The notes beneath the pieces were generated by a model that was not told where the DNA came from, searched no databases, and saw nothing but the letters and a program-made list of their open reading frames with translations. From positions 1 to 29,175 of the forward strand of contig CAYVEQ010000024.1 of assembly GCA_964450835.1 (NCBI GenBank): a stretch of DNA of 29,175 nt. Direction: 5' to 3'. Positions 1-6,186 of the stretch are shown here, one piece after another (within the stretch, counting starts at the first letter, position 1; each line of letters opens with the position of its first letter). Position numbers and translations under genes: made by a program. The DNA comes from Caccocola sp964450835 (GTDB taxonomy: Bacteria > Synergistota > Synergistia > Synergistales > Synergistaceae).

Positions 1-1292
1 CCGCCCATGTCGGCGTCATCTTCCGGCACAGCCTCCGGGTCGATGGTCGTATATCCGCTCTGCTCATCGTCCACAAGCATCTGACGCACTTCCTCGGGCG
101 CCAAAACTCCGCTCTGGAGATAGACGCTCGCGATGTCAGCTTTCAGCTTGTTCACGTTCGCACGCTTGCTCTCGTCATCATCTCCCACCGGTATGAAGTT
201 CGCCGTTATGCTTCCGTCGACCGCTCCGTTCCTGTTGTGCTGCAAAACTCGCAGCACGAGGTTCAGCGGCGACCGGAACATCTTTTCCTGGTTCGCCGCG
301 ACGCGGTCGTAATGGTTGCGCATATCGCTCTCGCCGGTGGCGTTGAAGCCGCCCGGGGAGATACCCCACAGCTTGACCGTCGGCTCGCCGAAATACGCTG
401 CGACCATCTCCATAGCCTGGCGCACGATGTCGGTCACGCCCGAGAGCGGCGTCTCGATTTTGATGATGTCTTCTTCCTTGTCAATCATCATCATGCCGTC
501 GTTGTCCTGATTTTGCACAAAGTATTTCGCGCGTGCACGAATGTTGACATCATCAAGCCCGTTCATGAGGTCTGACATGTCTGTCTTGAACACAGTCATT
601 GAGAACTTTTTCAGTAACCGCATCTCGGCCTCGCGGCACTCCGTGAAATGGTGTACGACGTCGCAGACGGTCTGCGCGAGCGGAATGCCGAAAAAATTGT
701 ACGCTGGCAAAAGTATCGTAGGCGGGTGCGCCGCGCTGAAATAGAGGAACCGGCTCGCGTGCACCTCGCGCCCCAGCACGTACCATAAGCGCGGGCGAAA
801 GTAATCCGCCGCGAGCGGGTTGTTTGTGTTGTACATCCCCGGCGAAACGTTGAACGGCTCAATCAGCCGAAAGCCGCGCAGCGAACCGCGCGGAAACGCG
901 CTCTCATCAAGGTACAGCGGCGTGGCAAGCGCCACGGGGTCTTCCTCTCCCGTATCAATATAGGCAAGGCAGCCGCCGTAGTAGCTCACCATCTCACAGG
1001 CGTTGTGAAACAACATCCGTGTGCCGAACCGCTCCATATCCTCTTTGAGTCCGGCGATGACCGGATTCTGCTCTCCGTCTTCGAGCGCCTTACCGGTGGT
1101 CGTAACGTCAATCCACTTGCGCGTCATTTCGTCGGCTATCATGTCCACTCCCGCCCTGATAAGACCGTTCTGTGTCAGCCCGGTCAGCGCGGGGTAGCCG
1201 ATAAAGCGCGGCATGGTATTCGGGTCTGCTCCGAGCAAAGAAAAAGCGCTCTGCACCATCGGCAGAACGCTATCGTTAAACTCCGCGTCCAT
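1..1292 (-). CDS. phage portal protein, DUF1073 (Acb1-like N-terminal domain) family, 3' end outside window
   Basis: This gene encodes the start of a phage portal protein, the dodecameric ring through which DNA enters and leaves the capsid. The minus-strand frame is open from 1292 to the left edge, giving about 430 residues. Landmarks are MPRFIGYPAL near residue 30, IADEMTRKWIDV near 55, a MVSYYGGCLAYID block, FGIPLAQTV, and a late GEPTVKLWGISPGGFNATGE segment. Tyr/Gly-rich 'YYGG' and 'SPGGFNATGES' blocks are typical of the DUF1073 portal family, also annotated as the Acb1-like N-terminal domain. The ATG at 1292 was chosen because the same frame has a TGA just upstream (about 1308). The ribosome binding site is poor (AAGG, 5 bases away), and ATG 1259 is an alternative. 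No terminase or head gene lies upstream, so it is a prophage remnant or a mis-joined contig end. The family call is from recalled sequence style and is fairly firm. Confidence 0.8.
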   Translation of the reverse strand, partial: MDAEFNDSVLPMVQSAFSLLGADPNTMPRFIGYPALTGLTQNGLIRAGVDMIADEMTRKWIDVTTTGKALEDGEQNPVIAGLKEDMERFGTRMLFHNACEMVSYYGGCLAYIDTGEEDPVALATPLYLDESAFPRGSLRGFRLIEPFNVSPGMYNTNNPLAADYFRPRLWYVLGREVHASRFLYFSAAHPPTILLPAYNFFGIPLAQTVCDVVHHFTECREAEMRLLKKFSMTVFKTDMSDLMNGLDDVNIRARAKYFVQNQDNDGMMMIDKEEDIIKIETPLSGVTDIVRQAMEMVAAYFGEPTVKLWGISPGGFNATGESDMRNHYDRVAANQEKMFRSPLNLVLRVLQHNRNGAVDGSITANFIPVGDDDESKRANVNKLKADIASVYLQSGVLAPEEVRQMLVDDEQSGYTTIDPEAVPEDDADMG

Positions 1293-1442
1293 CGCGGCCT
1301 TGATGCCCGTTCACGTCACAGGAAGAACGTCGGCGGCAGAGTCGCTGTCGGCGGCATATTCTTGGGCGACATCTGTGTAAAGCCCGCGCTGTGCGGAGAA
1401 TATACACTCTCGCCGAAACTTAGCAAACGTTGGGGCTGAAAG

Positions 1443-1480
1443 CAAAAACAGCCGCCCCGCGGCTGCGGAGGCGGCTGTTT
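1443..1480 (-). terminator. intrinsic terminator of the adenosine-specific kinase gene
   Basis: An 11-bp perfect stem (1446-1456 with 1470-1480, AAACAGCCGCC) and a 13-base loop are followed on the minus strand by a run of five T (from 1448-1444). It lies 25 bases past the stop codon of the kinase gene. It also separates that gene from the phage portal fragment. Confidence 0.85.
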
Positions 1481-1504
1481 CGCATTATGCGGCGCGGCTT
1501 AAGG

Positions 1505-2002
1505 CTATCTCTTGTACCCTATGATGTCGCGGAGGAGAGAGACGCGCCACTCGACACCCTTCTCGTCCTCGACGCCCTTCGTCGTGAAGCCGTCTATGAC
1601 GCCCAGCACGCCGCGCCCTTGTCCGCTTTCCGCGACAAGCAGCTGCAGCGGGTTCGCGGTAGCGGCGAAAACGCGGCAGACCTCCTGAACGTTTTTTATC
1701 CTGTTAAGCACGTTGATCGGATAGCAGTTGCGCATGACGATGACGAATGTGTGTCCCGCGTTCATCTTCCGCGCGTTCTCTACGGCACACTGTTCCATCG
1801 CGCCGCTGTTCCCGTCGTGACGGATAAGGCAGTCGCCCGACGCCTCGCAGAACGCTATGCCAAACTCGATTCCGGGGGCGGCTGTCACCATCGCCTCGTA
1901 AAGATCCTCGACGGTCTTGATGAAATGGCTTTGCCCCACTATCACGTTCGCTTCTTCCGGAATGTCTATCTGCACAATGCTTATGTTGATGTTGTCCGCC
2001 AT
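1505..2002 (-). CDS. adenosine-specific kinase (DUF355 family)
   Basis: This 165-residue protein belongs to the small adenosine-specific kinase/DUF355 family, found in archaea and some anaerobic bacteria. The family name comes from adenosine-binding structural work, and its cellular role is poorly defined. Family-typical segments are visible: ANVIVGQSHFIKTVEDLYEA near residue 18, PGIEFGIAFCEASGDCLIRHDGN (43-65 region), a VIVMRNCYPINVLN block and ATANPLQLLVAE near 115. The length equals that of complete family members. It starts at ATG 2002 with GAGGGAGG 7 bases upstream. A TATACT -10-like hexamer lies about 35 bases above the start, just below the ompH-like gene's terminator, so it is probably monocistronic. 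No signal peptide or membrane segment is seen, so it is cytoplasmic. Confidence 0.88.
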   Translation of the reverse strand: MADNINISIVQIDIPEEANVIVGQSHFIKTVEDLYEAMVTAAPGIEFGIAFCEASGDCLIRHDGNSGAMEQCAVENARKMNAGHTFVIVMRNCYPINVLNRIKNVQEVCRVFAATANPLQLLVAESGQGRGVLGVIDGFTTKGVEDEKGVEWRVSLLRDIIGYKR

Positions 2003-2054
2003 ACCGGTGCCTCCCTCTTATTTTGTCATTCTGACATAGTATAGCATCACGGCA

Positions 2055-2080
2055 GAAAAAAGGCGGCCTCTTGAGCCGCC
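2055..2080 (-). terminator. intrinsic terminator of the ompH-like gene
   Basis: A GGCGGC/GCCGCC stem (2062-2067 with 2075-2080) and a 7-base loop are followed on the minus strand by six T (2061-2056). It lies 24 bases past the stop codon of the OmpH-like gene. Confidence 0.85.
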
Positions 2081-2104
2081 GCCGTTTTCGTTTATCGCGC
2101 CCGG

Positions 2105-2536
2105 TCAGTCAGCGCTCTTTTTAAGCTCCGCGATGACCGCGTCGGTAATGTCAACGCCGCCGTAAAAGACGACGCCCCTGTCTATTATGACGGTGAGCTT
2201 TTTCTGGTTGGCCACCGTTCTCATGGCCAGATTGATCTCCTTGAAGAGCGGCTCCATGAGCTTTCTCTCCTCGACCGCCAGCTCCCGGCGCTTCGCCTGA
2301 TAGATGTCGGCTTTCTTTTTGTTGTCCGTTTCTTTGTCTATCGCTTCCTGCGCTTCCTTCTCCAGCTTGTCGGTGACATCGCGGACCTGACGCTGCACTT
2401 CTTTGAACTTGGAGTGCTGGAACATCACTTTCTGCGTATCGATTGTGCCGACGCTGTCGGCGGCGAAGGCCGCGCCCGCGATGACAAGCGATGACAGGGC
2501 GACTGTCATTACAGTGAGAATCTTCTTCAGTGTCAT
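2105..2536 (-). CDS. OmpH/Skp-like periplasmic chaperone
   Basis: This 143-residue exported protein of the OmpH/Skp family holds unfolded outer-membrane proteins in the periplasm. An N-terminal signal peptide (LKKILTVMTVALSSLVIAG, then AAFAADS) predicts cleavage after AFA near residue 25. It is followed by VGTIDTQKVMFQHSKFKEV, the usual 'IG.vD...v...s...k' opening of the family. A highly charged coiled coil (about residues 45-100, rich in K/E/D/R/Q) forms the Skp tentacle. The C-terminal strand block VIIDRGVVFYGGVDITDAVI closes the body domain. Starts at ATG 2536 with an excellent GAGGAGG site. Its own terminator follows, so it is a single-gene unit, not in the usual bamA-skp-lpxD cluster. 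Its presence supports a diderm cell. Confidence 0.88.
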   Translation of the reverse strand: MTLKKILTVMTVALSSLVIAGAAFAADSVGTIDTQKVMFQHSKFKEVQRQVRDVTDKLEKEAQEAIDKETDNKKKADIYQAKRRELAVEERKLMEPLFKEINLAMRTVANQKKLTVIIDRGVVFYGGVDITDAVIAELKKSAD

Positions 2537-2682
2537 TAAATTTCCTCCTCTTGAGTAAAAGGATAAGCTCTATCCCTCTTAACAGACGCGTGTATTTTAC
2601 AACCTTTTCATAATTACGTCTATCGCGGGCAAAGTGCCCGGAAAATCCGCGCTCTCCGCCGCCGAAAGAAGGCCAGCACGTT

Positions 2683-2688
2683 TATAAT
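2683..2688 (+). promoter_or_regulatory. candidate -10 box for the DUF3343 gene
   Basis: TATAAT lies 57 bases upstream of the DUF3343 start, in the divergent intergenic region shared with ompH. No convincing -35 hexamer lies 16-18 bases upstream, so this is tentative. Confidence 0.35.
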
Positions 2689-2745
2689 AACATCGGAATG
2701 CGGCAAAATACAGCGTCACGCAAATCTCGCGGGAGGGATGAGGAA

Positions 2746-2967
2746 ATGGAATGCGTCGCTACATTCGACACCACTCACATGGCGCTCTGCTTTGAAAAAG
2801 CCTGCCGCGCCTCGGGGCTTGACGTAAGGATAATCCCCGTGCCGCGCCGGATTTCCGCGAGCTGCGGCCTCGCCTGCCGCTATCCCTGCGGGGAGAGGGA
2901 CAGAGTGGAGGCTGTAGCCGCGGAAAAAGAGATTGAAGTCGCAAGCTACCACGAACTCGCCCCGTAG
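2746..2967 (+). CDS. DUF3343 small protein (putative Se/S carrier-like)
   Basis: This 73-residue cytoplasmic protein starts MECVATFDTTHMALCFEKAC and carries the family signature VRIIPVPRRISASCGLACRY around residues 27-46. DUF3343 proteins are small ferredoxin-like folds common in anaerobes, often annotated as putative Se/S carriers because they neighbour YedF-like sulfur-transfer proteins. The biochemical role is not established. Cys residues in ISASCGLAC and YPCGE are plausible functional residues. The start was set at ATG 2746, not an upstream in-frame ATG at 2698, because GGGAGGGATGAGGAA gives an ideal site there and homology begins there. No partner gene (yedF, a cysteine desulfurase or a selenium gene) is adjacent. 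A hairpin overlaps its stop codon. Confidence 0.82.
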   Translation: MECVATFDTTHMALCFEKACRASGLDVRIIPVPRRISASCGLACRYPCGERDRVEAVAAEKEIEVASYHELAP

Positions 2968-2979
2968 GGGGCGGGTTCG
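2952..2979. terminator. hairpin overlapping the DUF3343 stop codon, shared between convergent genes
   Basis: CGAACTCGCCCC (2952-2963) can pair with GGGGGCGGGTTCG (2967-2979) with one bulge and a G-T pair, around a 3-base loop that holds part of the stop codon. No T tract follows on either strand. It is therefore a terminator-like or mRNA-end-protecting hairpin, not a textbook terminator. Confidence 0.5.
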
Positions 2980-2983
2980 TCCC

Positions 2984-3241
2984 CTAATCCTCGGGCGGCG
3001 GGTCGTCGTCAAAATATTTGCGCCAGAATAACCGGATCATAAAGCGCCACAAAAGATAGCCTCCGCAGACGACTGAGAGAGAAATCCAAAAAAGCCCGCC
3101 GATGCCGAATCCTGCGCCGGAAAGTGCCGCGTTTCCCGCGCGGCGCGCCGCATTGCCGCCCGGGCCGAAAAATTTCCATACCCACACCATGACGACGGCC
3201 CCGGAGAGCGCGGTGAGAATCATATTAACGGCGCGGCGCAT
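2984..3241 (-). CDS. small two-TM membrane protein of unknown function
   Basis: This 85-residue protein has two predicted membrane helices, about residues 5-26 (MILTALSGAVVMVWVWKFF) and 45-68 (GGLFWISLSVVCGGYLLWRF). A basic stretch (RLFWRK) follows, then a short acidic tail (DDDPPPED). It is not recognised as a known family; small Synergistota hypothetical proteins look like this. The start was placed at ATG 3241 because AAAGGAGG lies 7 bases upstream, not at the in-frame ATG six codons earlier. It begins one base after the stop codon of the ClC-type channel gene, so the two are probably co-transcribed and translationally coupled. That makes an accessory role to the channel possible but unproven. 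Confidence 0.6.
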   Translation of the reverse strand: MRRAVNMILTALSGAVVMVWVWKFFGPGGNAARRAGNAALSGAGFGIGGLFWISLSVVCGGYLLWRFMIRLFWRKYFDDDPPPED

Positions 3242-3242
3242 G

Positions 3243-4664
3243 TCAGTGCCTCCTTTCAAAGACCCTGGCGATTATATGGTCTATATAAAATTTTATAATC
3301 CTGTGCAGCGAAATGCTGTCAAAACGGCGGACGAGCCTCTCGCCCTCCTCCGTCCTGCGGATTGAGAAAGCGCGCGTCTTGGGCGACAGAAGCACCTGCG
3401 TCGGGTAAAGGCTCCTGTGGCCGACCACAAGATAGGAGACAGCGCATGCCACTCCGGCGAAGGCGGCCATCTGCGCGCCGAAAAGCTCCATCGCGAAAAG
3501 CGTCCCCGAAATCGGCGTGTTCGTCGAAGCGGCAAGCACGGCGCAGACGCCGAGCGCGGCGCAGAAAGAAGGCTCAAGGCCGCAGATCATCGAAAAAAGC
3601 AATCCCGACGACGCGCCTATGAAAAATGTCGGCGTGATCTCCCCGCCGCAGCCGCCGGCGGCGAGAGTTATCCCCATGGCCACGATCTTCACGGCGAAAC
3701 CCCAAGGCAGCGGCCTTTCGCCCGCAACCATGCCCCATATTGTATCGCTGCCGAGGCCCAAGAAATCGCCGCCGAAAATCATTCCCACAGCGAGCAGCAG
3801 AACGGCGCCCGCGAGCGGGCGCTTCCACCCCGTCATGCCGAATTTCGAAAAAGCCTTGGCGACAAGGTGAATCCCCTCGATGTTCGCGATAGCGACGGCG
3901 CCGAAAAAAATTCCGGCGAGCAGCGACGCGGCGAGTGCCCACGGGCCAAGCGCGGGTACCGCGACTTCGACATTCACCCCGTGTCCCGCTCCCATCGCGG
4001 CGGCGGTGAAATAGCCCACTATGCCGCTGATTAGCGACGGGAAAAGCACGTCGTAAAAAATCTGCCCGACGAAAAGCACCTCCACGGCAAAAATCGCTCC
4101 CGTGACAGGAGTGCTGAAAACGGCGCAGAAGCCCGCCGCTATGCCGCAGATGATGACCTTTTTCATATCGGACTCGTCCAGATTGAAAATCCTGCCGATA
4201 ACATAAGAGACCCCGGAGCCGATCTGCGCGCAGGGCCCCTCTATGCCGACCGAGCCTCCCGATGCGATGGTGACTATCGTGGCCGCGATTTTAACAGGCA
4301 CGGCCTCTACGTCTATCACGGTGCGGCGCTTGTTGTGAATCGCGTCGATGACAGCTTCTGTGCCGTGTCCCGCCGACTGCGGCGCGAGCAGCCGCACAAG
4401 GAAATAGCTCACAAAGAGTCCGGGGAAAAGCAGAAGATTGCGGAAACGCCCCAAAAGCTCCGCCTTGCCCATGCTCCACCGCAGGGCAAGCAGAAAGCCG
4501 CCCGCCACCAACCCTATGGCAAAGCCCGTGACAATCGCGATAAAGACCCATTTCACGACGGTGCAGATGAGCCACACCTCATCGCGCACGATGTCGGCGC
4601 CGTCGGGCTTTTCGACATCTATGCGGACTGCGTTGTCCGTTTCCTTGTTATTCATTCCGTCCAT
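3243..4664 (-). CDS. ClC-type voltage-gated chloride channel/transporter
   Basis: This 473-residue, many-pass inner-membrane protein belongs to the ClC family, which forms homodimers moving chloride or other anions. Visible motifs are SAGHGTEAVIDAI (replacing the GSGIP anion-filter loop), SGGSVGIEGPCAQIGSG with the gating Glu in GIEGP, STPVTGAIFAVEVLF, and GGCGGEITPTFFIGASSG in place of GxFxP. There is no C-terminal CBS pair. At the position of the internal proton-relay Glu of E. coli ClC-ec1 (IIEE), this protein has Val (FAVEV), as channel-type ClCs do. It may therefore be a passive channel or an atypical exchanger. The start at ATG 4664 has a weak GGTGA site, and ATG 4655 is possible. It is followed one base later by the small membrane protein. 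Substrate is uncertain. Confidence 0.9.
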   Translation of the reverse strand: MDGMNNKETDNAVRIDVEKPDGADIVRDEVWLICTVVKWVFIAIVTGFAIGLVAGGFLLALRWSMGKAELLGRFRNLLLFPGLFVSYFLVRLLAPQSAGHGTEAVIDAIHNKRRTVIDVEAVPVKIAATIVTIASGGSVGIEGPCAQIGSGVSYVIGRIFNLDESDMKKVIICGIAAGFCAVFSTPVTGAIFAVEVLFVGQIFYDVLFPSLISGIVGYFTAAAMGAGHGVNVEVAVPALGPWALAASLLAGIFFGAVAIANIEGIHLVAKAFSKFGMTGWKRPLAGAVLLLAVGMIFGGDFLGLGSDTIWGMVAGERPLPWGFAVKIVAMGITLAAGGCGGEITPTFFIGASSGLLFSMICGLEPSFCAALGVCAVLAASTNTPISGTLFAMELFGAQMAAFAGVACAVSYLVVGHRSLYPTQVLLSPKTRAFSIRRTEEGERLVRRFDSISLHRIIKFYIDHIIARVFERRH

Positions 4665-4710
4665 AAAACATCACCGCAAGCATTCTAACATACCTCGCGC
4701 CGAAATACTG

Positions 4711-4716
4711 TATAAT
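4711..4716 (+). promoter_or_regulatory. -10 box implying a near-leaderless transcript
   Basis: A consensus TATAAT ends six bases before the ATG at 4723. A transcript from it would begin at or next to the start codon. There is no clear -35 hexamer and no Shine-Dalgarno sequence before this gene. Confidence 0.45.
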
Positions 4717-4722
4717 GTCGCC

Positions 4723-5304
4723 ATGAAAGAGAAAACGTCGCGCCTGCTGCAAAAAGCGGCGAAATATTTGATTTTCGCCTGCGTGCTTGCGTCATTCGTA
4801 TTCATCGGCTGCCGCATAGCCACGAAAGGCGAATACACGGAAAATGAGTTCGCCCGATGTCAGGCGCTCGCGATAAGCGCTGTGCAGGCCGCCTGCGATG
4901 CTCTCGACTCGCGGCCGCTTGCCTCTTACGTCGACGAGAACGGGGAAACAGAATTTATCATAGACCACAAGAAAATGCCGGGGCACAACGTCGTTTCCGT
5001 AAAGATAGCTCCGCTCGGCGGGAGCTACCGCGTGCTTGCCGTCGCGCGGACGGGCTGGAACTCGCGAAGCCCGCAGCAGGCCGAGGCCGAGGCCGTCAAA
5101 AAGGGGCCGGAGGTAAGATTCAAAGAGGAAAACGCGATGCTTAAAGCCTTCCGCGTCCTCGCGGCAAGAGAGAAAGAAAAGGAGCAAAAGCTGACATTCA
5201 CATTCCCCGACGAGCGCGAATGCCCCGTGCCTTTCGACGTCACGGCGGTAACGGCATACGGACTGTACAAAGCGCCGCTTGTGGTTCTTCGCGCCGCGCG
5301 CTAA
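4723..5304 (+). CDS. membrane-anchored protein of unknown function
   Basis: This 193-residue protein has one N-terminal hydrophobic helix (residues 13-30, YLIFACVLASFVFIGC) and then a soluble extracytoplasmic domain. VFIGC at the end of the helix is close to a lipobox but has Phe at -3, so lipid modification is doubtful. The soluble part contains ALAISAVQAACDAL, a 'VVSVKIAPLGGSYRVLAVARTGW' type beta region (about 95-117), a charged helix rich in K and E, and a C-terminal TAVTAYGLYKAPLVVLRAAR. No family is recognised. ATG 4723 was chosen, not the longer open frame, because homology-like order begins there and the TATAAT box sits just upstream. It is divergent from the ClC gene with 58 bases between starts. 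Confidence 0.6.
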   Translation: MKEKTSRLLQKAAKYLIFACVLASFVFIGCRIATKGEYTENEFARCQALAISAVQAACDALDSRPLASYVDENGETEFIIDHKKMPGHNVVSVKIAPLGGSYRVLAVARTGWNSRSPQQAEAEAVKKGPEVRFKEENAMLKAFRVLAAREKEKEQKLTFTFPDERECPVPFDVTAVTAYGLYKAPLVVLRAAR

Positions 5305-5322
5305 AGGCCATCGCGGGAATTT

Positions 5323-5366
5323 TTACGGCAGAGGCCCCCTCGCAGCGAGGGGGCCTCTTGCTGTAA
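5323..5366. terminator. strong bidirectional hairpin between converging genes
   Basis: GAGGCCCCCTCG (5331-5342) pairs perfectly with CGAGGGGGCCTC (5346-5357) around CAG. The stem extends through TTACGGCA (5323-5330) with TGCTGTAA (5359-5366) over one wobble and a bulge. It separates the unknown gene from hpf. T-rich sequence follows only about 10-30 bases later on the plus strand. Confidence 0.65.
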
Positions 5367-5394
5367 CGCAGGACTTTTATTTTTCTTTTATTTT

Positions 5395-5934
5395 TTATTT
5401 GGGTTCGAGCAGGCCGAAGCCGCCCTCTTCGCGACGGTAGACAACGTTGATTTCCCCGGTTTCGTAATTTTTGAATACGAAGAAGGGATGTCCCAGCAGT
5501 TCCATCTGCATGGTCGCCTCGACGGGAGTCATCACGTCGACGGAGAATTTCTTTCTCTTGACGATCTCGTGAGACTCTTCACGCTCCTGCTGCGGTGCGA
5601 CGATGTCGGAGTCAATGTCGAAAGAAACTTCCTGAACTTTCATTCGCGCCTTGTCCGTGAGGTAGCTCTTGTGCTTTTTGACCTGACGTTCTATATTCTT
5701 GAGCGCCTTATCGAAGGCTTTGCGCAGGTCGGGCGCGTAGTCCTCGCCGCGCATTATGACGCCGTTGACGTTGGCCGTTATCTCGACCACGTTCATTCCC
5801 CGCTTGTAGTTGAGCACCACCTGAGTGTCGAGGATACGGTCGAAGAATTTCTCTATTTTGAGAAGTTTTTTCTCCATGTAATCCTTAATATCCCCGGGGA
5901 GTTCGATATTGCGTGTAAAGAAACGTACTTCCAT
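5395..5934 (-). CDS. hpf: long-form ribosome hibernation promoting factor
   Basis: This 179-residue protein dimerises 70S ribosomes into inactive 100S particles in stationary phase or stress. Residues 1-100 are the S30AE/RaiA domain (MEVRFFTRNIELPGDIKDYM, then KLLKIEKFFDRI and VVEITANVNG). After a charged linker (about 105-130), the C-terminal homodimerisation domain is present: KRKKFSVDVMTPVEATMQME, LLGHPFFVFKNYETGEINVVY and RREEGGFGLLEP. It has the full length of the long form. The start was placed at ATG 5934 with GGAGGAG 6 bases upstream; a longer open frame begins at 6012 but lacks homology. A TTGTGC-17-TAAAAT promoter precedes it, with a 7-bp inverted repeat at the predicted transcription start that may be a control site. 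It has no close operon partner. Confidence 0.93.
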   Translation of the reverse strand: MEVRFFTRNIELPGDIKDYMEKKLLKIEKFFDRILDTQVVLNYKRGMNVVEITANVNGVIMRGEDYAPDLRKAFDKALKNIERQVKKHKSYLTDKARMKVQEVSFDIDSDIVAPQQEREESHEIVKRKKFSVDVMTPVEATMQMELLGHPFFVFKNYETGEINVVYRREEGGFGLLEPK

Positions 5935-5962
5935 AGCAGCTCCTCCATTCGCTATGTTGTAT

Positions 5963-5979
5963 GCGGTTATTGTAACCGC
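5963..5979. repeat. inverted repeat at the hpf transcription start (operator or 5' hairpin)
   Basis: GCGGTTA-TTG-TAACCGC is a perfect 7-bp inverted repeat with a 3-base centre. It spans the expected start point of the hpf promoter and ends 28 bases above the start codon. It could be a repressor site or an mRNA 5' hairpin. Confidence 0.55.
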
Positions 5980-5983
5980 CTTG

Positions 5984-6012
5984 ATTTTACCATGATATTC
6001 AAATCTGCACAA
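5984..6012 (-). promoter_or_regulatory. candidate sigma-70 promoter for hpf
   Basis: On the minus strand a -35 TTGTGC (6012-6007), a 17-base spacer and a -10 TAAAAT (5989-5984) precede hpf. The -10 is 50 bases above the ATG. Confidence 0.55.
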
Positions 6013-6089
6013 ATGAGGAAATTATGTAAATATTTTTCACAAATTTCCCGGACATGGTTGATATTTACCGCTTTTCGCGACGGCAATGA

Positions 6090-6118
6090 TTGTGTGAGAA
6101 GAAGGGATATGTTATCAT
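6090..6118 (+). promoter_or_regulatory. candidate sigma-70 promoter for the aminotransferase gene
   Basis: A -35 TTGTGT, a 17-base spacer and a -10 TATCAT, 69 bases before the GTG start. The -10 lies in a small palindrome, GTTATCATAAC. Confidence 0.5.
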
Positions 6119-6186
6119 AACACGCGTATTCGCCTTTCGGAGCGAACCGCGGCAAACCTTTCTTTTAAGATACGGAGGATATAAAA

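Noticed and set aside
3362..4034. Long plus-strand open frames opposite the ClC gene (up to 205 codons)
   Set aside because: Arg/Ala/Gly-rich products typical of antisense frames in GC-rich coding DNA. The ClC frame has clear motifs.
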